Of a stretch of DNA of 64,000 nt, positions 1 to 11,671 are shown in pieces (position 1 is the first letter of the stretch; each line of letters begins with the position of its first letter). Under the pieces are notes generated by a model that saw nothing but the letters and a program-made list of their open reading frames with translations, ran no database searches and was not told the DNA's origin. The DNA is taken from the NCBI RefSeq assembly GCF_914767665.1, contig NC_059504.1:24158001-24222000 (forward strand). Direction: 5' to 3'. This DNA is from Harmonia axyridis (taxonomy: Eukaryota > Arthropoda > Insecta > Coleoptera > Coccinellidae). The position numbers were made by a program, and so were the translations under genes.

Positions 1-548
1 TGTATTGCTGTGTCTTAGCGTAAGATTACTGCGTCTACAAAAGGATCTATAATTGTATTTTGAACGTTGTCATATAATGAAAATTATTTATGGATTTCCA
101 AAATGAGGTTTTTGATTGAGAATTAGTCTCGAAAATTAGCTCCGCTTTGGATGATCGGTATTTTAATTTTCTCGATAATTTGGAACAATGAGCGATAATG
201 AATGATACTGCTAGTCTACTTGGATGATTTTTTTATGCAATTTTTTTAATGAAAATTGTTTTGGAGTTTGAGGATGCATTAAATTGAATTTGTATTTTAG
301 TATATCCTGAAACATACTTACTATATTTATCTTAAAATGATAAGGAAATGTCAGGCGGCAAATTTTCAAAGTGCCTGTTATGGTTTATTACATCTCTTGT
401 CCTTAGACACTTCTATCTTTTGAGCGTTTTCTTGTGTACCTCCAATTTATTTTATTACAAGGTCAGAAGGATTATTACGACCTAGGGCCGCCTTCAGGAC
501 CGGCCAACCGGATCATAAAATACCATTTGGTACCTATTTTGCTCACTC
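1..548. other. AT-rich non-coding stretch
   Basis: No open frame of meaningful length and no recognisable repeat termini. A short GC-richer patch near 480-515 precedes the duplicated block that begins at 549. I see no gene here. Confidence 0.5.
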
Positions 549-1558
549 TCAATTGAGCGGTACTTTTTCTATAGAATTTAACATGTACTTGGGTAAATAT
601 CTTATTTTCTCCTTTCTTGTTATAAGAATAAGGTTAAAACCAGAAATCATGGTTCTGCAGTTTTTGCCCATTCTTATATTATTTCTTGAGAAGGATGAGA
701 AAGAAATTGTGAAATGAAATTGTTTCTCGTATATTTTCCATTCCTCTGAGGAATCAACAAACTGATTGGATAATTGAAAAAAAAAACTAATACTTGAAAT
801 ATCCAGAAGCTATTTCAGATGCGCAATAAAAAAGAACCCTTTTTTAGAAAAACTTTAGAAATGTAATAATTTTCTCGAACAAAAGACAGTGGTGTAGAAT
901 AAGAATAGAAAAACTATCAGATCGCTCCCCGAATTTCTAAAAAGTTTCTGATTAGTAGGAACTTAATAAAACTATGTTTATAGTTGTGAGTTTTGACTGA
1001 TCATGTTTTTTCAAATGATAGGAAATAACGACGCACCCCTTAAGCTGATACAAAATATGCTACTGGTTGGGTACTTTTGTGGTCTAAATGTGATAATTGA
1101 GTTCTGATTTACTTGACAGGGTTGAAGGTCAGGTTGTTGGAACAAAAACCACCTCTCAGTCCAGTTGCCGACATCAATTGAGCGGTAGTTTTTCTATAGA
1201 ATTTAACATGTACTTGGGTAAATATGCTATTTTCACCTTTCTTGTTATAAGAATGAGGGTAAATACCAGAAATAATGGTTTTGCTGTTTTTGCCTATTCT
1301 TATATTTCTTGAGAAGGATAAGAAAGAAATCGTGAAATGAAAAATGAAATTGTTTCTCGTATATTTTGCATTCCTCCGAGGAATCAACAAACTGATTGGA
1401 TAATTAAAAAAAAAAATAATACTTGAAACATCCAGAAGCTATTTCAGATGCGCAATAAAAAAGAACCCTTTTTAGTGAAACTTCAGAAATGAAATAATTT
1501 TCTCGAACAAAAGTCAGTGGAGTAGAATTAGAATAGAAAAAGTATCAGATCGCTCCCC
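549..1558. repeat. Tandem segmental duplication, two ~385-bp copies
   Basis: Positions 549-930 and 1174-1558 are near-identical direct copies about 626 bp apart. Both begin TCAATTGAGCGGTA and end at ATCGCTCCCC, with scattered substitutions and small indels. The 243 bp between them is unique. Short open frames on both strands across the second copy do not persist in the first, so I do not call a gene. This could be an unequal duplication or two insertions of one dispersed repeat. Confidence 0.8.
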
Positions 1559-2868
1559 TATATTTACGCCACTGGATAATTTTGGCTGGCAACAACGATT
1601 CTGATTTAAAAAATCATTTTCAGTTCTTTCTTCGTTAATGGTTGAGCTTGGATTTAATAAAGTAGCTTATTTACTTTATAAAAAAAATGCACAGCACTAA
1701 GAGTGGCTATTTGCTTAGTATGTATAAAAGAACTAAAATTCCATCTGTCTCTACCAACTCTTGAACTTTTCTTTATAAAATTTCTTTTATTTGATATTAA
1801 AACTGAATTTTCCAATTTTCAAGTTTTTTCCTTCATTTTTACCAAAAAAGATGTATTACTAGGAAACCTCTAATATTTCAAGCTCCTGAGCTATATGAAA
1901 AATCCATTGATATGTTCAATCCACAAACTACAACCCGAAAATATTGATTTCAATTTTAAATATAAGGTAAATATAAAAATAAAACATGATTTTATTTATT
2001 TTCAACATCATTGAGATATTTCAATATAACTTGGTTGTTTAAGGTAAACTTTTTTTCGAATATTCATAAAAACATGGGCTGATTTTTCGGTCAGAAAATA
2101 TTATTACAGTCGAATAATGAAATACATAACTCTAAGAATCGTAAAAGGTTGGAAAAAAATGATCGAAACCAACTGTCAAATGCTAAATATAGCTTTTGAG
2201 AAATTTCATTGGAACTTACGACATTAGGAAATTAATGTTGATAGAAACTTTACCTATTCTCACTCAATCTATAACAAAACAATATCAATCGAATATTCTT
2301 CAAATACATTCAATTGCAATATCGATATTCCGGAAAATGGAGTTTATTCCATTCATAAATCCTGAAAAAACCTAGAGATATCATTTCATGACGACTGGAC
2401 CTGACTAGTGATTTCATCATAACTTGTAGCATTGTTTAAGGAGAAACAATGCTTGTAGCATTGTACTTGTTTATCACAAATACACGTCACTGGCGTAAAT
2501 TCTTATTGTAGAGCAGAAAAAATATCAAAATATAGAAATCTTCTGACCACTCTATTTCAAATATTTTAGTTCTTCAAAATAACATCAATTTTTTCAGAGG
2601 GCTCCACTTTACGGACCAATTTTTGACAGTAAAATTCGAGGCTTAACGTGAGTGCAACTAGATGGCGCTCAACATCAACAAAATCGAATAAAGCACTACA
2701 CTGGCTTACTATCCTTTCCTTATACTATGTCTATACCTAAAATGAATACATTGAAAGTTATTGAGGAAAAATTTTAATGAAGAAAAACCGCAATTTCTAA
2801 CTGTGTGGAGTTGTCTGCGAGTTCCGGAAAACACGTCTAATAGACCATCGCCGTGAATCACCCTGTAT
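1559..2868. other. AT-rich non-coding stretch with a MITE-type right end
   Basis: No gene seen. The stretch ends near 2858-2867 with CACCCTGTA, the right-end motif of the TA-flanked MITEs found elsewhere in this window. A left end was not found, so it may be a truncated copy. Confidence 0.4.
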
Positions 2869-2872
2869 TTTT

Positions 2873-3082
2873 AAATATTTTTCATTTATTTCAATAATTA
2901 ATTAATTTTGTATCCATCGTTTAATTTAAATTCAGTTATATATAGGGTTTTTCCATTCAATAAGAAATTAATTATCGATTCAGAGGTTGGTGTTTTCTAA
3001 ATGGGACCTTCTATATGACTGGATAACAAATTATACAACAAACACAAAATTAATTAAATCTTAAAATAAATGAAAAATATTT
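2873..3082. repeat. AT-rich inverted repeat
   Basis: Arms 2873-2911 and 3044-3082 are about 39 bp each and nearly perfect reverse complements, separated by about 130 bp. The whole could fold into a hairpin. It abuts the MITE that starts at 3088. It is either a small foldback element or the remains of one; there is no coding content. Confidence 0.65.
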
Positions 3083-3087
3083 ATATA

Positions 3088-3694
3088 TAGGGTGCCCCAA
3101 CAAAAATTAAATTGAAAAACTCAATATCTTCGAAACGAATGACTTTTTTTAGAAATTTCTTACAAATCTGCGGGTAAAAAACAGCCTTGAAAAAGGTAGG
3201 GTGTCCCATTTGAGAAACAACAACTTTGCTCCATATCTGTAAAATGGTAATTAATTTGTATGACCTGTTATAGGTACCTATTTCATAAAAAATGAAAATT
3301 ACTAAAAAATAGCTACTAGAGATTTTTTTATATCTCGTACAGAAATCAAGATATAGCGAAAAATTTGAAACGACCATTTCTCAGAAACGTCCTGTAACTC
3401 GAGAACGAATGAAGATCTGATATCTTATTCATTTTTTTGTTGTCTTTTGAAGGCATCGACACTAAGGTCATTCGCCTTTAACCTAACCATCACCAGACAT
3501 GTACAACATCCATGACCTAGCCAGGATTCGAACCCGGTACCTTCGGCACCACAGTCGACTCTTCAGTCTACCGTACTGCCGAGGCAGTCTCGGGTATTTA
3601 AGTATTTAAAATAAATCTGGCGTTTTTGAAGATTTTTTCTCCAAATCTTAGTTTTCGAGATGCTTTCAATGAGCATCGAATTTGGTGCACCCTG
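3088..3694. mobile_element. MITE with AGGGTGC termini, flanked by TA
   Basis: The left end reads TAGGGTGCCCC after a TA and the right end reads GGTGCACCCTG before a TA, giving terminal inverted repeats of about 10-13 bp with TA target duplications. This is the signature of Tc1/mariner-type MITEs. No transposase is encoded. A tRNA-derived SINE at about 3432-3595 interrupts it, so the SINE is the younger insertion. Confidence 0.55.
3432..3595 (-). mobile_element. tRNA-derived SINE
   Basis: Read on the minus strand, this carries an RNA polymerase III B box GGTTCGAATCC at 3524-3534 and an A-box-like GGCAGTACGGTAGAC at 3566-3580, spaced as in a tRNA. A body follows the B box with CATGGATG, which also follows the B box of the SINE-like sequence at 10544 inside the Helitron, so the two probably belong to one family. 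No intact tRNA cloverleaf is present, so it is not a tRNA gene. The ends are approximate. Confidence 0.7.
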
Positions 3695-5532
3695 TACCTA
3701 GATGATTAAATTGATGATATGATGAAAACTCATTGAGAACTATCAAGTGATTTATCTATTTTACACAGTTGAATCTGATCGCCAAATAAAACAGATTTTC
3801 ATATTGATATTTATTTCAGAAACAGAAGATCTTGGGTATTGATTGTGCAAAGTATTCGATCAGTAAATAGTTATAAAATATAAAAATGGTCTCTAAATTG
3901 AATAAAATAATGTATAATTACACTAATCTAAAAAATTGACTCATCATATTGAGAAGTCATTTACAAGCATTGTAGGTATTTATGAATTGTGCTCATGGAG
4001 ACATTTATGTTAAAAGAAAGACAATTAAGTTTAGGGTAGGTTATTCTGAATTAGACAGTAAACACTAATCAATCACAAAACGAGCTACCTTTCTATAATT
4101 AGAAGAATTGCAAATGAAAAATTATGGTTTAAGCTTGTACGATTAATTGTGTAGATTTTAAAAAGTATTAAAAATTAATCTTCTCATTGATTTCTCTTAT
4201 GCATTTCGATATAATAATTAAAGGTGTCTGCTTGAAATTAGTTTTCTGAGATGTTTAATTTTTATACTCCATATGAACACATAGCACTCGTATAAATCAA
4301 TAATTTATTGTTTATTGCCTATGCTGATTTGGTACCATATTTCAAAAACAAGAGTTACGATTTCTCGAATATTCTGGTGAGTTTAAATATAAAAATCATG
4401 AGAAATCTTTCAAAGTTTTTAGAATGATTCAGGTACTTTTTCATTTCAGGCTTTTTTAGAATCAGTTGAAGCAATAAACTATATTTTTGGCTGAGAATGA
4501 TTTAATATGAATTGAATTCGAAGTGAAAGAAATATCTAACCTAAAATTACTTATACTAATATTTATATCACATTTAAAATTTTATAGCTTCAGCTATCAG
4601 CGCTTTTTTGAAATGATACATTTTTCTTAAATTTTTGAACATTCATAATCTTATTCAATGAAAATCAAGAAAAAAATGAGAAGAGTTCGGACAGTACCCC
4701 TACAGATATAATTTGTCTTGATTGAAAAAGTATCACATCTATCTTTAGTATATAAGAGTAATTGATAATTATGTAGTAGTTAGAACAGTTACATATTGCT
4801 TTGTGATTATATAAGAGTTTTTGGTTTTGTCTTATTACCTAAAACTTAAAGTTCCGATTGAAAAAAAAATAATCATTATCAAAATTGTCAATTTTCAATA
4901 ATTTCAACATCGATCCTGAAACATCAACACACACTAATTCAACAAATATAAAATGATTAAATATACATATTTAATCCTAACACAAAAAGCAACCACAGCC
5001 TTGTATCTATCAATTGAGAAAAATAAACTAGTTACAACACCCTGTTTTTCAGTTAAAATTAATATTGATTAATACTGACTTCTTCTCATAAACGTATCTT
5101 AAAATTATGTCTCGCATCTTGTATTATTATTGTTGATGATTTTATTGGTCACTCTATCTCAGTTTATCAGTCACAAAACTTGGTTTTCATTTTCATTATC
5201 AGATATGCCTCATATATAAAATACTTTCAGTGAAAACTTTTCCAGTTTCATAGGGATCCCATATATCATAGATACTATACATGATGTTTAGAAATTGATA
5301 AGAAATAATTCGAAGGGCGAATTTGTGGAGTATTTTCAAAACGCTATTTCCTGAAAAAACCTTATTTCGGCAATAAACACTAGTTTTAAAGTAAATTATG
5401 GCACTTTTATCTATCTGATTCGAATTTCCCTGTCACTTAACCAAACGGCGATCAATAATTGAGTAATACAGAAATCAATCGGAACGCCAGCATCAATAAA
5501 AAGAAAACGTCAAAGCGACACGAAATAGTGTT
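3695..5532. other. AT-rich non-coding stretch
   Basis: No open frame above background and no clear repeat boundary. I see no gene or RNA here. Confidence 0.5.
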
Positions 5533-5760
5533 ATAACGAACGTTCATTCAAATTCATGGTCAAGAGTGCTGTGGAGAAGTTAGATTTTCTGTGACTATGA
5601 GTAGCGCTTATCTTATATCATTATCACTAACATTTGTTTACATACTTTGAATCTGGGATGAATATGGTACAAGCTGAGCGCTAGTTGTAATCACAGATAA
5701 TCAACTCTAATTTCTCCACATCACTGTTGACCACGAATTTTAATGAACGATCGTTATCAT
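5533..5760. repeat. Inverted-repeat (MITE-like) element
   Basis: Arms at 5533-5617 and 5677-5760 are imperfect reverse complements of about 85 bp each; both contain a version of GATAACGA[T/A]CGTTCATT at the outer end and AGCGCT near the inner end. No coding potential. This is probably a small foldback or MITE. Confidence 0.65.
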
Positions 5761-5770
5761 AGATAGTGCG

Positions 5771-5941
5771 TTCAGGAATTATTGACATTCCGGGCGTTTG
5801 TGGAGAATCGAAAGAAGTAGGTTATGGCTCATTCAGTAATTTTTTGAAAAATCCACAGAAATTTTGAGTGATATTTTGGAACCAGCAGTAAAACTGCGGC
5901 TAGACTTTGAAGGGCCTACTTCGATGTCAATAATTCCCGAA
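5771..5941. repeat. Short inverted-repeat element
   Basis: The left end TTCAGGAATTATTGACAT (5771) and right end ATGTCAATAATTCCCGAA (to 5941) are inverted copies, with a second inner match of GAAGTAGG and CCTACTTC. It lies immediately right of another inverted repeat. This is likely a MITE of about 170 bp. Confidence 0.55.
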
Positions 5942-8083
5942 TGGCCTATAGATATTAGTTCTTAGATTCTTTAATACTGTCATCTAGCCTTTCACAGAAG
6001 ATTTAGTCAACAAATCTATTGAAGAATGCAATTAATAATAAAGATATTGCAATGATCAGATCATTGCAATAGCAATGATCTGACGCGAAAAGCAAATTAT
6101 TGTTTGAGATCTTTTCAATCGCTAAATCAATATATGAATTTATTTCGTCAAACTCATTCTTGAAAAAAAAATAAGGCATTCCGTTTGATTAGTCATGTCC
6201 GCATGTAGATAATGCAGTTCTGAAACATTTTCTGTATAGATTTTTAATTTTTTTTTACTGAAGATACCTATCAAAAACCGAATTCAATTCAGAAGATGGT
6301 ATAGTATATCCAAAGTCACTTGAACTAGTAGTCCATAAAAATGCTTGGTCATAGCCACTGTATTATAATTAATGAAGTAATAAAGTATTGATATAACTTT
6401 AAAGTGCATACCGCGATCTGCTAAATACGGGGTTCATTTGAAAGTATTGTTAGGTAATAAATTCACTAGTCCCAAAGGAATTTCTGGAAACTTGGACAAC
6501 CCTAGTATAATAGAAATTTTCAGCTTCCTCCAAGTGATTTTGGATAAACTATAACAGGAAATAGCATCATAATGAAAAATATATTAATTACATGCAAGAA
6601 TTGATTTTTGTAGACAATTCACTTTTTTCAAAATATTATTCGCAAACTTGGAAACACCTTGTATAAACAGAGTAATTTCAATGATGTTCATTTGTGCTTA
6701 TGTGTTAAAAATTGCATCCTTATTAGCAAAGATTCAAATCAACCATGTGCCGTCAAATTGATTTGAAGTCATGCTCCTGGTTTTTCAGTGACATTTGCAT
6801 AGCACACCTTACAATCATTGTGACATTTCCGGTTACTTTTAATTGTGGACGTAATTTTTTCCTATTTTAAACAAAAGAACGCTTATTGATACTTTTCAAA
6901 GGCGTTTTGGATAGTATGAATAATTATATTAGAACCATATTCATCAACAAATTTTAGAAATGTTTCAATTTTTTTTTTGTCATCACTCAATAAGTCCTGG
7001 GCCTGATTACTGGCTGGCGGATAAATCGAAGATTTTTGAGAACGCCTATCCTCCAAACGACACTTGCTGAACATGTCAATCGAACGTTTGATTCAAAAGT
7101 TACAGTGATTTTAATAGACTAACTTTGTTGAATTAAGATTTGAGGTCTAGTACTGAGTAAATTGGTGCAGACCTTGAAAAAATGATACAGGGAAAGAGGC
7201 CTCTCTGAAATACATAAGTATTTTCCAGGGTTGAATCCTTCCACAAGATAAAGAATAGAAACATTAGAGGGGTGCTGATTTGAATATACTATTGAACAAG
7301 TGTATCTTGTTGAATTTCCTAAATTTGTCGTTTTATTTGTTAGGACTGAAACTTATTGAGCGACGTGTTGAATTACCTATCACCTTTTTTTCACTCTAAT
7401 TTTCGTACACAATATACCTCTATACACCTCTATTTTATTTTCATCAGGTTTCGATCCTATTCCTGAATCACATTGAATATTGAAGAAATATAAACTTTTA
7501 TTGAAAAACAACAGATAATTCAGAATAATTACGAATTATACATTGAGTGAAAATAATTCGAAAAGTATGGATATTGATTCTTCATAAATAAATATAATGT
7601 TATGTTTTTGGTCTGTCTGATTCCATTGAAAATTTTCAGATTGGATTGACAAAAATAATGATTTACTAAATTCTATAGCTAATGCGTTATATCATTCCTG
7701 ATGGATTAGTTTAGATTCATTTGGTATGTTCAAAGAAAAAATAACAGTAAGCAATTGTCATTCGAATAGGCGGTAACTTGTAGTATTTCAAATAAATCGC
7801 TCAAGATTTAATTTAAGATCGAATTGTCAATGCCGGAATAGGAAAAATGTTGAGCTTTTGAGGATCTTAGTCATTGTTCATTGTTTTAGTATCAATACCA
7901 TCACATCATAGTTTATGCAAATCGAGCATTTTAAATGTGAGAATGAGTTAGTTTACCCTGCCAGTAAATTCATTTCTCTAATGAAACACACGTGAAGCAT
8001 TGTTGTAAAGAAGTAATGAAGCGAAATATATGAGAACTCTTCCCAATTGTCCATCATGAACATAAACAATACATTATCTCATC
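5942..8083. other. Non-coding stretch downstream of the Grb-like gene
   Basis: This lies 3' of the terminal SH2 exon and should contain the 3' untranslated region of that transcript if 8084 is the true stop. A 63-codon minus-strand frame at 6883-7074 starts with ATG but matches no family I know. A short hairpin around GCAATGATCAGATCATTGC is at 6053. No other gene seen. Confidence 0.4.
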
Positions 8084-8489
8084 TCAGCGTGAACTCAGTG
8101 AGTGAGAAGAGGTAGTTTTCGACGACCCTGAAGGAGACTCCAAGAGGTTCGTTTGTTCAGTGCTGTGTATAGATATATCGGTATTCACAGCAACATTTAC
8201 ATATTTCGGTGCATTTGAGGGAGAAGGGACGTTTGGGTTTTGTATATTGGCATTCTCAGTGATGTAATGCGTTAATCGACACATCAACGGTCCGAGGTTC
8301 ACCGTGTAGAATTCCACTAACTGCAGAATATCGTAGAACTTCGTTAAGCCGTTGTCCAATGTGAAAACTGTTATATTTCTCTCCTTGTCGATTATCGGCA
8401 CTATTTGTTGGTGAGCTAATTTTCCTTGACATTTGTAGGTTAGGACGTATGTTCCTTCACTTGTCCGGCTGGGTCTCACTATGAACACC
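8084..8489 (-). CDS. Grb7/10/14-like adaptor, last coding exon (SH2 C-terminal part and tail)
   Basis: This exon encodes most of an SH2 domain, starting at strand B with VFIVRPS, whose Arg is the phosphotyrosine-binding residue. AHQQIVP (strand D) follows, then DNGLTKFYDILQLVEFY and RLTHYI, the distinctive end of Grb7/10/14 SH2 domains. On the minus strand an acceptor TTCACAG ends at 8490, and the exon's first base completes a Gly codon begun by GG at the end of exon 17401-17666. A TGA at 8084-8086 ends the frame. Vertebrate Grb7/10/14 proteins stop right after the SH2 domain; here about 50 Ser/Asn/Pro-rich residues follow, which is unusual. Family role: adaptor binding activated receptor tyrosine kinases such as the insulin receptor at the membrane. 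An alternative splice donor inside the tail cannot be excluded. Confidence 0.85.
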
Positions 8490-8539
8490 CTGTGAACAAA
8501 ACAAAAATTGAATTTACACGAATGTGAGTAATAACTGAA

Positions 8540-9033
8540 GAATCTACTGAACTATTATTATTATTATTATTATTTGAACTGGGGTCGTTTTGCTTCGGTA
8601 AGCCTTCCGGGAACTGCGACCATGCAGATCTTTTGTTCACTACCCTACTCATTCATAGAAACCCAGGGAGGTCGTCAACGACGTTAATAAAATTGACAAC
8701 CTCCCTAGGGGCCTTGGCCGTTACCTCTCTGGTATCCAGGACCAGCTTGCCCATGTGAATGGTTCTTAGGCCAGCCAGCTCTGGACACTTGCATATCAAG
8801 TGTTCAGCCGTTTCTACTTCCGATCCACAGAGCCTGCAAATCTCGTCTGCTGACTTACCCATACGGTACAAATGATGTTTGTACCGACAGTGCCCCGTCA
8901 GCAGTCCCACCATCACCCGAAGCTCTGTTCGCGACAGCTTCAGGAGCTTTTTGGCGTAGGTAGGTGAAATCTTCACGAATTTCTTTGCCTGAGCAAGTCT
9001 AGGAGTGTTAGTCCAGTGGAATCTACTGAACTA
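8540..9033 (-). mobile_element. 5'-truncated I-like LINE insertion with 15-bp target duplication
   Basis: The element proper is 8555-9018. It is bounded by direct repeats GAATCTACTGAACTA at 8540-8554 and 9019-9033, an unambiguous target-site duplication. The minus-strand 3' end is a (TAA)-type repeat at 8555-8572, as in I-element-like LINEs. The encoded 107-residue frame (8653-8976) is the C-terminal region of a LINE polyprotein: LLTGHCRYKHHL followed by a CCHC zinc motif (CRLCG, EHLICKCP). It sits in the Grb-like intron, 65 bp from the SH2 exon acceptor. Confidence 0.85.
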
Positions 9034-9204
9034 AATGTTAGAGGAGTTATTGAAGTAATAAAAAAAATATACGAAAATATTGCATTGAATTAGACATTGC
9101 ATTGTCTAATTCAAAATCGCGCCTTTGTTTGACTTCTACCTATTAGGCAATTATTGGCCTAACTTATATCTGTGAAATAATGTGGACCTCTTCCTTTCCA
9201 GAGA

Positions 9205-9440
9205 ACAGGCGGGATTTTGATAAGGTTATCAACAAATGACCACCTTCTGACAAACAGAGTTCTTATCGAAAAATGTATCGAGTATAATAGACCGCTAATG
9301 TTTGTATTCATGGACGTTGAAAAAGCTTTTGATTCGAACATTAAGGAACCGAACAGGAGCAAGGGACGCAGTGGAGGCTATTTTGCTCAAATCGAACTGG
9401 GCGGGACATGTGACGAGAAGTGGGCGATGGAAGATTAACA
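9205..9440 (+). pseudogene. RTE-like LINE reverse transcriptase fragment
   Basis: The translated plus strand gives STNDHLLTNRVLIEKC and then FMDVEKAFDS, the second carrying the first catalytic Asp of LINE reverse transcriptases. The sequence then jumps to a piece resembling the later WAGHV region, implying an internal deletion of the polymerase core, and a frameshift precedes STNDH. It is a non-functional relic inside the Grb-like intron. RTE-type assignment rests on the EKC/DVEKAFDS style only. Confidence 0.6.
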
Positions 9441-9457
9441 AAAAGACTTGTTGACAG

Positions 9458-9717
9458 AAGGGTGTTTTTAAAGGGTCAGTCATGATTTTTTTTGGATAAA
9501 CTTCTATGGTCATTGATGAATCTAGCGATAAATGAATATGGTGATATAATGTGACAACAAAAACTCAAATTTCTCGAAAACGGTAAAATTGTTTGTATTT
9601 GAATAAGAGTACCTTCTTCATGTAATCTTCTTCGGTTCACCGAATGTTTTTACTTTTGCACCAAAACGAAGAAGTTGTCCCAAAAAATCATGACTCACCC
9701 TCTAAAAACACCCTTTC
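9458..9717. mobile_element. MITE with ~38-bp terminal inverted repeats
   Basis: The left end GGGTGTTTTTAAAGGGT, continuing through CAGTCATGATTTTTT, is mirrored at the right end (ACTCACCCTCTAAAAACACCC). Total length is about 260 bp with no coding content. Target duplication is unclear. Confidence 0.65.
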
Positions 9718-10318
9718 TAACAATACCAGAAATGTAGAATTCTAATAAAAAATTTATTTTAACAACATAAATTTATGCATGAAATTTCAATCTGGTGGCA
9801 GTCACTGTTAAGAAGTTATGCGTAGAAATAATTTCAATTTTATCAACTTCAGAAGGATATATCTCCCGTAATATGTATTTTGGGCCATAAGTTTATCCAT
9901 CAAGCTATAATTAGTTTTCAATGTACTATCACCCGCAGAAAGCTCGGTATGCATTTTCGACTCACCCTGTATAGTTTAGTTTATTTAGCAATGCAGCATC
10001 GACAACTAAGGTCAATAGCTGATCACCCTGTGTAGGTAAGGACTTTCGAAATTCCGTTTTCTGATAGTTTCAAGCCTACCAGTTCGATCGAAATGAAATG
10101 TTACTTTCAGTTGTGAATGTTGTGATACAACAATTTCCAGCTGAAAAGTTTCAGAATTTCATATTGATCGGATATCAGAACTAGAAAAAATCAAGAAGAA
10201 TATCGAATAAAATTACTGAATATTTTCGTCTTTGAATTAAATTAAATTAAAAATTACGAACAAGATTTTGTCTGTGGGTATAAAATTTCAAGTTCTATAC
10301 GATGTTTTAAACATCATA
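9718..10318. other. Intronic stretch with MITE right-end motifs
   Basis: Contains two CACCCTGT motifs (about 9964 and 10025), the right-end motif shared by several MITEs here, without paired left ends. No gene seen. Confidence 0.4.
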
Positions 10319-10543
10319 TCTAAATATATAAAAATGAATCCCTTTATCCCTTGGTCACGGCATCACGCGTAAATGGCTGGACCGATTTAACTAATTCTTT
10401 TTTTGTTGTATTTGTTATTATTAGGAGAAGGTTCTTATGTAAGAAAAGATTACGAAAGTTGCATAATTCACGTAGTTGACATTGAAACAAAGAAACGTAG
10501 TTTATAGTGTTTATATGCTCTTCGCAAATACATCGGTCAGAGC

Positions 10544-10620
10544 CACCTCCGTGGCGTGGTCTACAGAGATCTCGATTGAGGCACCGAAAGTCCGGGGTTC
10601 GAATCCCGGTGAGGGCATGG
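10544..10620 (+). repeat. tRNA-like SINE head captured in the Helitron
   Basis: A box TGGCGTGGTCT at 10552-10562 and B box GGTTCGAATCC at 10596-10606, with a T-arm-like CCGGG/CCCGG pairing around the B box. GGGCATGGATG follows, close to the sequence after the B box of the SINE at 3432-3595. It is probably a SINE that inserted in, or was captured by, the Helitron, rather than a working tRNA. Confidence 0.65.
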
Positions 10621-11213
10621 ATGTTTAGTGGTTGTTCAAGTGTTTGAGAAAAAATAAAAATTGTATGTTGACATATGGATGAATGCGAGTGTGAATTATA
10701 TGTAATACATGTGGGAAAATTAGGAGAAATCCAACAAATTTGTGACTGGGTACATAACAAAAAGTTGAGCCCAACAAGCGAGAAAGAATGAATGAATGAA
10801 TATCGGTCGGAGTTGGTCTGTGGTCGGAGTTATAATAACAAGATACATACATAATTAATTTACCATTTCTTAGTGTATTCTTCACATTGGTTTCTACAGG
10901 ATAATTTGTTGTGTGTGTTTAGGGCATGGATGTTTAGTGGTTGCTCAAGTCTTTGAGAAAAAATAAAATTGTATGTTGACATAAGGTTGAATTGTATGTG
11001 ATACATATGAGAAAATCAGGAGAAATCCAACAAATTTGTGACAACCAAAAGTTGAGCCCAACAAGCAAGAATGAATGAATGAATATCAGTCGGAGTTGGT
11101 CTGTGGTCGGAGTTATAATGAGAAGATACCTACAATAATTCATTTACCATTTATTAGCGTATTCTTCACGATGGTTTCTACAGGATAATTTGTAGTGTGT
11201 GTTTTTTTTCTGA
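10613..11213 (+). repeat. 309-bp tandem duplication inside the Helitron
   Basis: The segment beginning GGGCATGGATGTTTAGTGG at 10613 recurs from about 10922 with the same order of landmarks (GAATGAATGAATAT, GGAGTTGGTCTGTGG, TTTCTACAGGATAATTTG). The second unit has small deletions. The unit starts exactly where the SINE head ends, so only the SINE body was duplicated. Confidence 0.85.
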
Positions 11214-11344
11214 AGTGTTTGTTCAACAAGGTTAGTCAAATTAATATAGTGTTGGAAAGTTTTGATAGACCATTTTCATACTTTCACAAAAAAATAGGTA
11301 CTATAGTTTTTTTCTTATTTTCAGTTGAATTTTTGTTTCTAAAA

Positions 11345-11671
11345 ATGCCGGCAATTAGACGTACAAACTTAAGTCGCAGAACCCGTAATGCTGCAAGTCA
11401 AAGAAATACAAGAGCAAGTCAAACTGATGAGCAACGTGAAACGCGGAATGAAGTTGAACGGAATCGATGGAACCGGAACCAACAAAATAGAAGTGTTGCG
11501 TTTAACCCCTATAGAGCTGCATTTAATTATAACAAAGAAATTGACTACAGTACACTACACATCGTTGCTAATTGGACCAATGAACGTTGTTGGTCAATAT
11601 TGCAAGGCATTTAAGTTTAAAAATAAAGCCCCTGCATTGTGTTGCTCGAACTTAATAATGAAATTAACTTA
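11345..11671 (+). pseudogene. Helitron replication protein, N-terminal remnant
   Basis: The plus frame from ATG 11345 gives RRTRNAASQRNTRASQTDEQ and ends AAFNYNKEIDYS, the Arg/Gln-rich leader of insect Helitron Rep-helicase proteins. The expected continuation (GPMNVVGQYCKAFKFKN, then PALCC) is present one frame over (to 11671), so a frameshift breaks it. The Rep and helicase domains are absent. It shows that this copy derives from an autonomous Helitron by deletion. Confidence 0.75.

Noticed and set aside
6883..7074. 63-codon ATG-started minus frame
   Set aside because: No family recognised and no splice or codon evidence; could be chance.
10544..10620. tRNA gene
   Set aside because: A and B boxes are present but the cloverleaf is poor and the body matches a SINE; called a SINE head instead.
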